Shown here piece by piece: positions 37,701-50,514 of a stretch of DNA of 64,000 nt (positions are counted from its first letter, which is position 1; each line of letters begins with the position of its first letter). This stretch comes from Arabidopsis thaliana (Eukaryota; Streptophyta; Magnoliopsida; Brassicales; Brassicaceae). The DNA lies in assembly GCF_000001735.4 (NCBI RefSeq), contig NC_003070.9, positions 26,831,971-26,895,970 of the forward strand, given 5' to 3'. The notes beneath the pieces were generated by a model. The model was not told where the DNA came from. It searched no databases and worked only from the letters and a program-made list of their open reading frames with translations. The position numbers and the translations under genes are program-made.

Positions 37701-37847
37701 AGAGCTGCATTGACACAACTATTGCTCTATTACACAAGACTCACAGACTGCATCAAGAAGATAGATGGTGGATCTGCTCTGAATAGGGATCTTGTCTCCA
37801 TCCAATCTATCATGTACGAGATCAGGAAATACTCCAAGACTTTCTGA
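31766..37847 (+). CDS. POK: GARP/EARP complex subunit VPS52 (POK)
   Basis: Twenty exons, from 31766-31792 and 31893-31987 to 37402-37459 and 37543-37847, total 2124 nt and encode 707 aa. The protein has a Vps52/Sac2 family layout: acidic N-terminus, coiled-coil region (GDKLREYAKGVENNLRKVE, then SLHDQIRDCDSILSQ), and a long helical body ending in MYEIRKYSKTF. VPS52 is a subunit of the tethering complex that returns vesicles from endosomes to the trans-Golgi network. The Arabidopsis gene POKY POLLEN TUBE (At1g71270 from memory) is needed for pollen tube growth. A second copy with matching exon lengths starts at 41582. Confidence 0.95.
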
Positions 37848-38291
37848 AAGATAGCATATGTGGCTCCTTAATGAAGAGTATGTAAGATAAGTCAAAATTT
37901 TCAAAGTGAATCTAAAGCCAGTATTATGGGTCAGTAATGTATCTATCTTTCAAACCAGTAAGAGTTCCTCTAATGTCTTTCTTTTGCTAAATTCTCCACA
38001 ATTATCTGACCAATATGTTTGGAATCAATTTCATAAAATAGAACCAAAAGACAAACATGATCTCAGTTTTTTTTAAAAAAGAAGAAGCCATTTTGCTTTT
38101 TAACATTTTGACAAATGAGAGAGTATAATTCTCTATTATATTAAATAGTCGTCAACCTTCACATCTCTACTGCTCTAGTCCAACAAGCCTGAAAGGTTTT
38201 CTTGCTTCTTTATCAGACAAAATCATGAGCTCCTGTAAGTTTAGCAAAATCATCTTCTGTAATTGAACCTTTCTTCAGTTTTTTCAGTAAG
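37848..38291. other. Convergent 3' ends of VPS52 and the helicase gene
   Basis: Holds the two 3' UTRs; no additional feature seen. Confidence 0.6.
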
Positions 38292-40182
38292 CTATAATCT
38301 CAAATTCATTTCTTCTTCATCTTGAGCTGTTTGGATAGTTTGTCTTTGCCTCCCCGTTAACTTTCTCTTTCTCGACGCTTTGTTAGAATCATCAACCGCC
38401 TCTTTGGAGCTTTTCTTGCGTTTCCCTCTCTTTTCTTGTTGCAGTTTGTCTTTCCTTGCTAATAAGTTTTGCTGCCTTTGTTTCTCCCGAGATTTGTTCT
38501 TGAATTTTATGTCCTCAAACGTGATGCCTTGGACAGGTGTAAAACCGACAATGCCAATTCTGTCTTGTTTAACTTCAGATATGTAAGGAAAAGACAAGAT
38601 GCCATATCCCATGGCTAACTTTCCGATTTCAAGTCCTTTCCAACTGTAAATTTAAGGGGAACAAAAGAATGGAGTTACAAAAGCTAACATATTTTAGCAA
38701 CTCAAGGAAAGAAATGAACCTGAAAATGTAAGAGCATTGATGCTCCTTATAAGCACGGACAAAGGAAACAAATGCCTTTAATCCCTTCTCCAACACTTCC
38801 CGGTCCTTGATGGCTAGTGAACGTATCTGCATTTTACATTGTAGCAATTATTATTAAACCACCCTGTGGCCGAGAGCGAGAGAGAGAGAGAGAGAAAAGA
38901 GATACGTAAACGATGCCTGGAATGTCAAGTCCACGTGCAGCGACATCTGTGCATAGAAGGACACCGCTTGATGCCTCTGTAAACGAAGCTAATGCCGTGT
39001 CTCTACCTTTCTGATCCATCTTCCCATGGGTGGGAAAGAAGGAAATGGACTTGAGGCTAGGAATTTTTGAAATTACGAGTCCCCAGTAATCAACACAAGC
39101 ACATGTCATGAAGAATCTGCAGAAGAGATACTAGTTAGACTATCTGTAAAAGGATGCTTAATTTGATAAGTACGTTGTGACAAAACTTACACGACAAGCT
39201 TTTTATTTTTGTTCTCGATCAGGAGATGCACTAGTTGAGATGACTTTTGATCTGCTTCGCATTTCAAATACTGCAGAGGCACGAAGAAGAAATAAACTTA
39301 CTATCCCGAAACACATATACGTATATAAATATTGACCTTACAATAATAATACCTCACAATACAGACCAGAAGGCGTTTTCGACTTTGACTCATCTCCCAA
39401 TCTAACTTCCGTAACGTTCCTAAGCTCCCGATCTAACTCTCACAGGATTCCTAAGGCCAGCCTTGGCCAGGTCTGCAACAGCTTGTGTTTGTGTAGCTGA
39501 AAAGAGGCCAGTCCTACGTTGCTTTGGCAAGCGAGATATAATGTAATTGACCTGCTTCTGGAACCCCATATCCAAAAGTCTATCGGCCTCATCTAAGATA
39601 AGAATCTCGAGATTTCGAAAATCCAGAAACTCCATTCGTTTCATCATATCTGAAAGCCTTCCAGGGGTGCCGATCAAGAGATTGGCTCCTTCTTCTTCGA
39701 GAGTATTCATGTCAGCTTCCACCTCTCGACCTCCAACAAGCAGGACAGAGTTCACATTTGGCAAAGTCGAGACGAACGGCTCTTGCCACCTTATGTATCT
39801 GCGCTGATAGCTCTCTCGTTGGCGATATAATCACCCCCATTACCTGAGATTGAAATTGTTAACATATAGCATAAGCTACTACTCTTGATATTCGGCTAAT
39901 TCTCCTTACCTGGTGTGGCTTCGGAGGGTAGGAGTTGGATCGACGGATAATCTCTATGAAGGGAAGGAGGAAAGCTAGGGTTTTTCCAGAACCAGTGGCT
40001 GCGTCGACGACAACATCCTTGTGGCTGCAGAGGAAAGGGATCGTCTCGGCCTGAACCGGAGTGCAGACCTCGAAACCGGACCGGTCAAGCGCCTCGATGA
40101 TATCTTCTGAGAGCGGAGGTTTGAGTTCAGAGAAACGCGGCGGCGCCTCCTCGATGATAGTGTTCGGTGGCGATGAATCCAT
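38292..40182 (-). CDS. RH55: DEAD-box RNA helicase, degenerate (RH55-like; possible pseudogene)
   Basis: Six exon blocks on the minus strand (40182-39910, 39843-39353, 39270-39191, 39116-38906, 38826-38720, 38643-38292) spell an SPB4/DDX55-type helicase close to Arabidopsis RH18. Visible motifs: Q-motif, ATGSGKT (I), PTREL (Ia), GTPGRL (Ib), DEAD (II), SAT (III) and [13 protein letters not shown] (V). Three defects stand out. A one-base frameshift lies between PTREL and PFVSTLPNV (about 39785). An in-frame TAG is at 39422-39420, beside a repeated GTTAGAT(C/T)GGGAG. The block holding motif VI (HRxGRxxR) is missing, because motif V is followed at once by [10 protein letters not shown] of the C-terminal domain. 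Unusual splicing might bypass the first two defects but cannot restore motif VI. It is listed as a gene (At1g71280) in annotation I recall. Confidence 0.75.
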
Positions 40183-40576
40183 GACGGCCGCCGCTTGCTT
40201 GTTGCTCACTCCAGCTTTATTTTTTAGACCTACAGCAAAATTTTGTTCGAATTAGGTAGTTTTTGGTCCAGTTTCTACTAAAGCCCACTAAGAGAAGAGA
40301 TACATCTCTCGGCCCATTGTTAAAGTAAAGCTCTAGTCATTGCTTAAAAGAATACCTCTAAACATTGACATTTGACAGTAACAAACTCGGAGAGCATTCA
40401 GAGATCTACAAACAGATATTCTGTCACGGTTACCTCTGAAATCATTGGTGAAATGTATCTTGTCTAAAAGAAGTTGGCATCTTTAATCCGCTCGAGAGCA
40501 TTCAGAGATCTTACTTGCGCCGATCGATGACGACAAGGCCTCGATTGTCGTTCATCAACTTCCCCGTTCGGACGTG
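40183..40576. other. Upstream region of the helicase and truncated F-box 5' part
   Basis: GGCCCATTG is near 40312, and the phrase GAGAGCATTCAGAGATCT occurs twice (about 40391 and 40493). From 40487 the frame of the next gene is open without an ATG, which suggests that its original N-terminus has been lost. Confidence 0.5.
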
Positions 40577-41272
40577 ATGGTGTGTTTCACTCTGTTTATC
40601 AAGAAGAGGAACCACTGTGTAATATCACAGTACGGAGATGGTAGGCGTTCTAGGGAATATCAGGTATACACAATGACGGTGGGATCAGGTGAAGAATCTA
40701 ATTCTTGGAGAGTGATCACATGTAAGCATGATCATTCACCAGTTACTGAAGGACTATGTAAAGGAGGTTTCTTGTATTATGGAGCTGATGAGTCCAATAG
40801 TGACAAATCTGTGGTAGTGAGCTTCAACGTGAGTTCTGAAGAGTTTAGCGTCATTGAATTGCCTGAGGAAGTCAAGATTGATCATCGTTGGAGATTGGTG
40901 AACTACAATGGGGAAGTTGCCTTAGTAGATGACTCTGAGTTTGACTTTGGTATTGTGAAAGAACCGAATGGCAATGGAGTATTTGAATTGTGGGTAAGGA
41001 ACGAAACTGATGGAACTTGGTGGAGAAACTGCATTGAGATTCCTCATTGGGAACAACATGTTGGAAATATGGAGTTTTTCTTCAAAGGTACCATTGGAAC
41101 TGGAGAACTTGTGTTCGCTCAAGACTCTGTGATTGAGAGATCATTCTATGTGGTTTATTATGATACAGTCACACAAAATCTCAGAAGATTTACGATTGAA
41201 GGTGTAGCTAGAGATCAGCTTCATGATGTTCGAACCTTCTTGGATCATGTTGATAGTACTTGGCTTATGTGA
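40577..41272 (+). CDS. F-box-associated-domain protein lacking an F-box
   Basis: An intron-less ORF of about 231 aa from ATG 40577. Its sequence (SLKDNSE-type blocks such as KGGFLYYGADESNSDKSVVV, then FNVSSEEFSVIELPEEV and NYNGEVALVDD) is that of the C-terminal F-box-associated interaction domain found after the F-box in large Brassicaceae F-box families. No F-box precedes it. The frame is open 90 bp further upstream (to a TAA at 40484) but without a start codon there. It is probably a 5'-truncated family member. If translated it could bind a target without recruiting SCF. It corresponds to At1g71290 from memory. Confidence 0.75.
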   Translation: MVCFTLFIKKRNHCVISQYGDGRRSREYQVYTMTVGSGEESNSWRVITCKHDHSPVTEGLCKGGFLYYGADESNSDKSVVVSFNVSSEEFSVIELPEEVKIDHRWRLVNYNGEVALVDDSEFDFGIVKEPNGNGVFELWVRNETDGTWWRNCIEIPHWEQHVGNMEFFFKGTIGTGELVFAQDSVIERSFYVVYYDTVTQNLRRFTIEGVARDQLHDVRTFLDHVDSTWLM

Positions 41273-41581
41273 AGAACAAGAGTTAGGTTGTTATATATAT
41301 GCGAGAATCAGATTTTGAGTTTTTACAAAATCTATTAAAATTTGGAGATCTTAACTTCTTTTTTCTCGACAATATCTGTAAGAAAATAAAATAAAAATAG
41401 ACATTTGTTGGTATCACAAAAATAATATAGACCTCCTTGGTATTTGCGTATCCTCTCATCTATATCGCCAGTGGCTCCGTGGCCTTCAAATCAATTCTCA
41501 AATTTTGTATATATATATACTAAGATTAAGATTTGACTATTGTTATAACCATTGGTGTTTCTCCAGAATTTGTACAGCAAC

Positions 41582-44500
41582 ATGCCCACTAACTCATTGG
41601 TAAGCTGGCACTTCGTTTTCGCTCTAAATTTGATTTGCTGAGTTCTAAAGCCTTTTGGATCATGATGTTATTGTTATGGTTGTTTTACTTCTTTTGCGGG
41701 TTCGATCTCTCATCGAAGTTTGGGTCTATTCTCTTTGCTCTTCCTCTTCTAACTAAAAAAACATAACGTTACCATCGACTAGGGTTTTTGGTGATTTTTC
41801 GTTTTTCTCATGATTAAGATTGGTTTTGAGGTTTTTCCCTTTTCAATTAGGATTTCTAGTAATGATATATTGTAAGGCTTTAAGTTGGATTGTTCCTTGT
41901 CTGTATATAAAGTCCCTTTATGATCAATAAGAAATCAAACAATTAACCCTAACTCTCTCTAAGAGCGACTTGCGTTAAAAGGAAGCTTGCTAAAATCTTT
42001 CTCACGTTAACAAACTGCACGAAACCGAAATCACAGGCTCATATCAAGTCTCTTATCGAAGTTTGTGTCTATCTAAAAACATAGGGCCAAGCTATGGACG
42101 ACTTCAGTAATCTTGAGAAACATGAATCTGAATTAGGAGCATTCTTTGGAGACTTGGCTTTTGAAGAGGATTCAAGAAGGTAACATTCTCATGTCTTTTC
42201 TGTTTACCTTAATTCGAGTTTGACATAAGTTTCTGCTTCTCTTTATTGTTCTGATTTAGAATGCTCTCCTTTGGTTCTGTCTCATTCATAAAATCGACAT
42301 TACTCTTTTTGTTGGGCAGTGAGGATATATCATTGGAAGGGCTTCAACAAGAACTTGAAGAATGTGAAAGTGACGAGGTGAGAAAAAAAAACTGAAAGTG
42401 AACAAAGTTTTTTCCAGTATCATATCTACTCCGTTTTGACTTACTCTGTACATGGATAGAAGTTTTGATCCAAGGCTATTTTTCTTGTGAAAGTTCAGGT
42501 TGTTGCCAATATACTGTCCAGTGGTGACAAACTTAGAGAATATGCCAAAGGTGTTGAAAACAATCTACGGAAGGTTGAATTGGATTCAGTTGAGGTTGCT
42601 ATTCTCTTACCTGTGATACATTGTGGCACTCGTTGTTTTCTACTTTTCATGTAACGTATTTTGTTCCTTGTACAAGTTTAATATCGTAATTTACTAATGT
42701 TTCTACCCTCCATTAATACTCAGGATTACATAAAAGAAAGTGATAAACTAGTCTCACTTCACGATCAGATTCGTGACTGTAACTGCATCTTGTCACAAAT
42801 GGAAACTCTTCTCAGTGGATTTCAGGTATTTGACAATTTATATAGTTTGTGATTCTTTCTCCTTAATCTGAATGCGCACTTTGCTTCTTCGTTTCTTTCA
42901 GGAAGAGATTGGTTCTATAAGTTCAGACATAAAGATTCTTCAAGAAAATTCAATGGACATGGGTTTGAGACTGAAAAATCGAAGGGTATATAGTCATATC
43001 AGAAACCACTATTAGTATTATCTCTTTCTCCTTCAACCTCGGTGGTATTTTCTTATGTGTGTTACTCATCAAAACAAGCTCTCCTATATGAACAGGTGAC
43101 TGAATCAAAGCTAGCAAAATTTGTCGAAGACTTTATAGTACCACCAAAGATGATTCATGTAATTGTTGATGGAGAGGTATCTTTTCAAATTCCCTCTTTC
43201 TATGTAATTGTTGCTTTGGTAGGATTTTTATTTCTAATCTGATAGTCTTGCTATTTTCTGTATTCAGGTGAATGAAGAGTATATCAAAACACTTGGAATT
43301 CTGAGCAAGAAGCTGAAATTTGTAGAAACAGATCAAGCAGTTAAAAGTTCCAAAGCATTAAAAGATGTAGAGCCTGAGCTTGAAAAGCTCCGGCAAAAAG
43401 CTATTTCCAAGGTTGTTAATCTACTTTCTCTGTTACTTGATTCGTAACAATTATGTCTTTGTTTGTTCTGTTCCAATGCTTCCAAGGGCATGCACGTCGA
43501 GGGAGCAATTCTCATTTATTTCCGTTTTGCAGGTTTATGATTTTATTGTTCAGAAGCTTATAGCCCTGAGGAAACCCAAAACAAACATTCAGATTCTTCA
43601 ACAGAGTGTGTTTTTAAAGTACAAGTGAGTCATGCACCCTTTTACTTTGGTTTTTTTACGTACTTCATTTACCAAATTACATTTTGATCATAGGTATATT
43701 ATCTCCTTCCTCAAAGAACATGGAAAAGAAGTGTTTATGGATGTCCGCGCTGCATACATAGATACCATGAACAAGGTACTTCTTCTTTTCTTGTATTCTC
43801 ACTAGAGCTATAATGATTAGATGATGTATGCAGGTTAGATTGAACAAGCTTTATGTTATGGGTTAGGCTTTCAGTTGTTAATGTTACACCTAATATAATG
43901 TGAGATCTGGTTTCAGGTGCTAAGTGCACATTTTCAGTCTTATATTCAAGCATTTGAGAAACTACAGTTAGATATAGCCACATCAAACGACTTGATTGGT
44001 GTGGACACTAGAAGCACTGGCCTCTTCTCAAGATCTAAGGAGCCACTAAAGAACCGTTGTGCCGTTTTTGCTTTGGGTGAGAGGATACAAATTATAAAGG
44101 TATTCATCATTTATCCAGTGATTATATTTTTTCAGACCATTGAGCATGATTTGGCGAATTCGTTAGTTCCACGTTCACTTGATATTTTCCTGTATTTCTT
44201 ATCGTTGACTTGGAGGTATTATATCGCAAGAGTTTGTTAAAAGACTTAAGTTTCACTATGTATGATGTAGGAAATTGATCAACCTGCTTTGATCCCGCAC
44301 ATAGCCGAAGCCAGCTCTCTCAAGTATCCTTATGAAGTGCTCTTCAGGAGCTTGCACAAGCTACTTATGGATACAGCTACTTCTGAGTTCTGTTGATCTT
44401 TCCTCTTTTCTATTTGTGTTATTGTTTCTCACCACCCACCCCCTTGTTAACGTCATTTGTTTTCATTTTGACAGGTATATCTTTTGTGAAGATTTCTTTG

Positions 44501-46349
44501 GTGAACAGTCTATATTTTATGAAATATTTGCGGGTAAGTTTTAATCTTTCCTCCTTTTTCTATACCAAACTTTGTAGTCAGAATAGTTGTTACAAATTTT
44601 TATATGGTACTTGAGTAGTGTGTAAGAAATATTGTCTTACGCAATTTTTTCTTGGATAAATTCTGAATTCTCCATGACACAGGCCCATTCTCTGTTATCT
44701 ATGAGCACTTGGATTCCGTCCTCTCAAGCTGTTATGATGCTATCGGTTTGCTGCTTATGATTCGCATTATACACCACCACCAGGTAACCCAATTATTAGT
44801 TTGAGTGTGATGATTGTTTATATCTCAACTATGTGTATCAAGCATTTCTCAATAATGCCACTTTTTCACAGCTTATCATGTCTCGCCGGAGGATTCCATG
44901 CCTGGATTCATATCTGGACAAGGTTAGTAACTCCTTGTCTCTCTTTTAGTCTGTGTGATATACTCTTAATGTATATTACTTGCAGTTGTGCCAACTTATG
45001 TTTTCTACCTGGTATAACTTTGAATGTCTTGCATAGATTTTAGATATGAGCTCATAGATGCCGCTTGGTTGATTTCCTTAATGAATCTTTTGCAAATTGA
45101 GCAGGTTAATATTTCTTTGTGGCCTCGTTTTAAGACGGTGTTTGACTTGCACATCGGCAGTCTGCGAAATGCAAACATAAATACAATATGGGAAGATGAT
45201 GTGCATCCTCACTATATCATGAGACGTTATGCTGAATTCACGGCTTCGTTTATTCACCTGAATGTTGAATATGGAGATGGGCAGGTTCGTTATAAGTATT
45301 CTCTCTGTCCCTAACGATATGTGTTATTTGGAGCTTCTCACCCAAAGCTCTTGACATTTGTCTATGAAACTTTGCAGCTTGATATAAATTTGGAGCGTTT
45401 AAGAATGGCAGTAGACAGCTTGATTCTTAAGCTTGCAAAGTTGTTCCCAAGGCCAAAGCAACAGATGGTGTTTCTCATTAACAACTATGATATGACCATT
45501 GCTGTGCTGAAGGTGAGTAGAAGAACCCTTGGCTCTCTCATGTTTAAGTGCACCCATGTAGACCACTAAGAAGTCAGCCTATGCGAATTATCTACAAATC
45601 TTAACTCATATCTATTGTTTCTTGGGTTTCTTTCCTTACCAGAAATATATTAATCTGTTTTGATCAATCTTCATCTATTCTAGGAAGCTGAACCAGAGGG
45701 TGGGAAAATTCAAATGCATTTTGAGGAATTACTAAAGAGCAACACTTCCTTATTTGCGGTAAGGGACAATGTTTCAGTTTGATTGCCTTTATAATTTGCT
45801 GATTTCTGTTTGATCAAGTATACAAGCTACAAAGAGCATAAAAAGATAGTAAGATTTGGTGTATTATGTTTCCATTATTGTTTTGTTTAATTTCTTGTAA
45901 TTTCGCAGGAAGAATTGCTGGTGGAGCATTTCAGTGATATGATCAAATTTGTTAAAAGCCGAGCCAGTAAGCACCTTCTTTCTTTCTTGTCTTCGCGCAC
46001 TCATTGTTTGTTAAGTCGAATAACCACCGAATTGTACTTAGCAGATGAGGATTCAAGTCCAAATTTAGAGAGGTCCATCACAGTTGCTGAAGTAGAGCCG
46101 CTGGTGAAGGACTTTGGAAGCAGATGGAAGACAGCGATAGAATTGATGCACAAAGATATCATAACTTGCTTTAGTAACTTCTTGTGTGGTATGGATATTT
46201 TGATAGCTGGAATGACACAACTTTTGCTTTATTACACAAGACTCGAAGACTGTATCAAGAAGATAGATGGTGGATCTGCTCTCAACAGGGATATTGTCAA
46301 CTATCAATCAATCATGTTCGAGATCAAGAAATACAAAAAGACTTTCTGA
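41582..46349 (+). CDS. Second VPS52/Sac2 family protein (tandem paralogue of POK)
   Basis: Exon 2 (42085-42179) onward mirrors POK exactly in number and length: 19 matching exons, the last being 45909-45966 and 46045-46349. A short first exon 41582-41599 (MPTNSL, donor GTAAGC) fits the place of POK exon 1 and gives 704 aa. If that exon is not used, translation starts at ATG 42094 and gives 695 aa. No frameshift or stop is present. The introns are mostly shorter than in POK, which accounts for the smaller gene (4.8 versus 6.1 kb). The protein should have the same GARP role or be redundant. It corresponds to At1g71300 from memory. The helicase and F-box-related genes separate the two copies. 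Confidence 0.9.
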
Positions 46350-46746
46350 AAGATAACATATTGGCTCCTTATGTATAATTCTTATGTCTTTTGCTACTAT
46401 TATCCTTATTTAGTCTAGGTATTTTCTCAGCCTGTGTGTCTTGGATAATTTCATGGGAATTTCTACAAGGAGTGAACAGAGAGTGCAGATGCGAATTGCC
46501 ACAAACAGATAACTTTTACTGGTTAAAGTTGCAACCTCAAGTTAAGTTACAGAAATGCAACAAAGAGTCCTCTGAAGGTCATTTCATTAACCGATTTCAA
46601 ATCATAAAGCGATCAATATCAGCTGATACATATCTAAGATACCAAAAACTTAAGCTTCCCTGAGTTTTACCTTCAAAGACTACTACTACTAGGCAGTGGG
46701 AACACCAAAATAATATACTTTCCCATGGTTAAAGAAAGATTACCCT
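46350..46746. other. Convergent 3' ends of VPS52-2 and RAD52-1
   Basis: 3' UTR sequence. A 90-codon frame at 46391-46663 has no family features and is treated as chance. Confidence 0.5.
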
Positions 46747-47874
46747 TTACAAAGCATCCTCGTGATAAAGATGAAGCCCTAATCCAAATCTTGCACACGC
46801 ACGGCGAAATGCCATTGCTTCCGCCTTTTGCACAGCATCACCATAGCCTTTGTCATCTACAGATGTGGTACCTGTTGATTCCCTAAATATCTTGACAACA
46901 CCAAAAAAATGATTATTAGCAAATGATTTCAGCGTACAAGTTACAAGCAAAACAATGAAAACATAATATGCTCAAGAAAGTATGCAAGGAAGCAAACCAC
47001 TAGCATATTTACTAACGAAAACAGGTCAAACCTCCCTATTCACAAGTGATATCATCTCTAAGGTTTGTAAGTACTGATAACAGAATCTATAACCCAGAGT
47101 TGGTGTTTCTCCAGAGTTGATAAACATACACTCTCTAAGCTGTATTCCTTGACGGGTTTCATCATACAATTCAAAATGGACACAACCCAAAAGAAAACAA
47201 CTAGGTTTCTATATTTGCAGCTTCTGAGGCAAGAAGGCAAAGAACTCTACCAGGAGACGACTTGAGCTAAAGGCTAACCAAATCAAACCATAACACTGAA
47301 ACAAGAGGAAGGGAAAGACCTCAGCATCAGTGCCGTAGAGAGTCACACGATAAGCCACAGTAACAGTGTTGCCATCAGGAGAGTAAGTGACACTTCGAAC
47401 TTCTCCTGACCATTCTGAAAACAGAGAATAATACACCAAAATGTCAAAACCAAAACCCAACAACGAACCCCAGAAGAACAAGAGAGGGTTTAGCAAACCT
47501 GGAGCATGCATATTCATGATCCGATTCACAATGTGCCTGAGAATCAACACAAGAAAAGAGTATAAGTATTGACCCAAAAACCCCAATTAAAGAACCCTAA
47601 ACCCTGAGGAAAGAGATTACCAAGGGATGTATTTGATGGAGCACCCATCTTCAACTCGAGTTCGGATGACTGAATCTGGAACCTTTTTGTTAAGCTCCTT
47701 GAGAATCTCAGCGAGTGGTCTACTGATTCCTGAAGTTGGAACATCGTTCTCTGTTTCAGTAGAGAATCGACGAACACCTTTCCCCATCTCCGACGACCAT
47801 TCTCTCGATACAGCACCTGATCCGCTCCTCAACGTCCATTTTGCCGCCTTTAGCCGTAACCCTAACCCCGCCAT
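46747..47874 (-). CDS. RAD52-1: RAD52-1 / ODB1 organellar recombination protein
   Basis: Four exons (47874-47621, 47536-47499, 47414-47320, 46890-46747) encode 176 aa. An N-terminal basic/Ser-rich leader (MAGLGLRLKAAKWTLRSGSG) suggests mitochondrial import. The rest matches the RAD52/22 DNA-annealing fold, with SIKYIPWHIVNRIMN, VAYRVTLYGTDAE, a DDKGYGDAVQKAEAMAFRR helix and the RFGLGLHLY end. The plant proteins anneal single-stranded DNA in homology-directed repair. I recall At1g71310 as RAD52-1 or ODB1, found in mitochondria and nucleus. The 429-bp third intron is the site where alternative transcripts could arise. Confidence 0.93.
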
Positions 47875-50514
47875 TTCTGTCGCCGGACAAAATTCTCAAA
47901 GGTCGCGTTTTTATGTAAGCGTGTAGGGTTTAGTTGTCGTCTGATAGGCACGAAATGGGCTTATCAAAGAACTAACAGAATTATGATGAGAAGTAGAAGA
48001 AAGAGGTGAGAAATCAGAAGAAGATGATTGTTGATTTTGATTGATCTTTTTGATACTCGTTTACAGAGAAGAAGAAAAGCTTAAGTACACGACAATAAAG
48101 AGGAAATGGGCTTTAAACACTAAACCCAAATAGAAGCCCACGAAGGCCCATCCAGGGTCACTAATCTTCACTTCGGTTTGTATCATCGTCCCGCTTCCTT
48201 TAATTAGACTTTTTATTTATTTAATCTTCACTACGGATTTATGTATTACTATTTACTAATTGTTTTATATAATGTATGTTCATATAAAGTAAAGTTGAAT
48301 GCATCTGTTTTTTTAAACATAAATATGATTTGTAATTGTTTTCAAAAAGTCCAACTATATTAGTTCATCTGAAAACGAAAGTGCTTGAATTGTTTTTTAT
48401 TGTTGTTCTAGATTCTCCGTTGTTTTTTTAATTTATATATCCTTGTTCTTTTAGTTATATATTTAGTTTGTGAGACGGTGAAATTTTAGAAAATTTAATT
48501 CTTACATTAAAAATATAACATGTCTTTATTAACCATGTCTCTGCATATCCAATATAATCATATTCAACTTGATGTTCTTGAAAAATTTAGTTAAATTCTT
48601 GTCATAATTTGTATTAGTTATAAGGATAGCTCCTTAAACATCTTTCAAATTACTTGTTTTCTTAGCATAAATCTCAAAAAGCTTAGATATATTTAATTTG
48701 CATATTCATTTAGTTTCTTTCATAATAATCGTCTAATTTTTAGGCAAGGAATCTATATATACATTTTTGCAGCCATTTTGTGAAATAAATCCTGTAGTTG
48801 GACTTATTTACAATAGTTGCCACTGGATTTTAATGTTTGTTTTTGATAATTAAAAAGAAAATCTTCGAATTAAATATTTGACATTTAACAATCTTCCCAA
48901 AATCTCTCCACATTAACTACACGATTATTTACTAAAATATTACTTCCAACATATTTAATATCATTTAATTACTACAAAATTATCATTTTTGATATTGCTT
49001 CTCTCCATAACTATAACAATTCGATTATAATCATCAAAGCGCAGAGATATAATCTGATAGCATTTAATTACTACAAAATTACAAAATATTTAGACAATGA
49101 TTCATAAACATATCATAAATAAGATCAACATTAATAAAATAAATGGTTTTTTTTTTAGAGGACGGGTTTGGCAGGACGTTACTTAATAACATTTGTAAAC
49201 TATAAAATAAAATTATTTTATAGATAGATACAATTTATAAACTTTTATATATACTAAATTTAAAAAATAAATTGTTCCCTCGGTATACCGCGGGTTAAAA
49301 TTTAGTATGTGTAACATGTTTGGATCTCAAAATTAAAGAGAATATATTGAATTAAAAAATGTAGAAAGAGTGATGGTTCAAGTTCTGATTAATTATATCC
49401 TCCTATTTTAGTTATTATGTTGAATTAATTACTAATTATGTATTATTTATTTTATGAAGTCTAGGTGCCAAGCTCTCATGTGCTGATGTGTCAAATTGTG
49501 GGAGAGAGTTGACCAACTTTCATATATATGATTAGGTTAATTAGATAAGACCTAAAACGACGACGTTTGCTGCTCTCTCTGTAATCTCAAGATTCTGATT
49601 AGGGAAGGATTTCAAAACGGTACGTAGTCGGTTTAGTTAGGGAGCGGTAAATTGGTCAGACCGGACCAATGGTTTTATTACATTGATTTGGTTAAATGTA
49701 AATTTAATTCCTAGGTTCTTTCAAAACGCTGCGTATTGATGTCACCCTTCTCTCCTGAAGCCTCTCCATCTCCTCTCTATCCCTCGGTCTGCAGAAGAAA
49801 AAAAGCTCGGCAATTTCACATTATCAATATGTTATTAGATCAATGTTACAATCATTTTACAGTATTCAAATTGTAAGATTTATTGTAAGATTTTCATTTC
49901 TATATTTTAAATTATTGTAAGATTATATTATATATATTTATAGCCTATTATACATATTTATTATTTCTAATTCATAATTGTAAACTAAATTATTAGTGTT
50001 AAATCTTTTTTAGAGTGTTAAGACTTTAGAGTGTTGCATTGTTGAAGGTGATTAATTGTTAAAGAATGGATGATACATGCATCGTTATATACCACGGTCT
50101 ATTGCACATCGGACATGTTCTAATCTAGTTAATTAGGATTAAAAAAGTAGATACCAAACCTTTTTCAAGAATTTGTAGATGAAATTTTAAAATCTATCAA
50201 AGAATTAATTCTAAGGGATTAATTGCTAAAGAAAATTAAATGAAAGCATATTTAATCATAAATTGTCTTAATTTATTTTCATTATTTTTAGGAATAATAT
50301 AAACATATATTAATCAACATTTATTATTTATAGCATAAACAAATACATGTTTATTTATTTGCTCTTTATTATTCTAATATAAATTAATAGTGTTATATAT
50401 TTTTCGCCACAGTTAATGTTAAATCTAAAGTTAAAAATCCAACATTAGATCATTATTTTCTTTATATATAGAGATACACAAATCTACTCCAAGAATCATC
50501 ATCGTAGGAAAAGA
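47875..50514. other. 2.6-kb AT-rich gene-poor region
   Basis: No supported gene. TGGGCTT/GGCCCA words occur near 47948 and 48150. At about 49550-49800 there is a promoter-like patch (AAAACGACGACGTTT, CTCTCTC runs, GTCTGCAG) that could be a dead promoter or leader. The rest is low-complexity A/T, with short words such as CATTTAATTACTACAAAATTA repeated at 48963 and 49061. Confidence 0.5.

Noticed and set aside
46391-46663. 90-codon ORF downstream of the second VPS52 gene
   Set aside because: It overlaps the convergent 3' UTRs, with no domain and no splice or promoter context.
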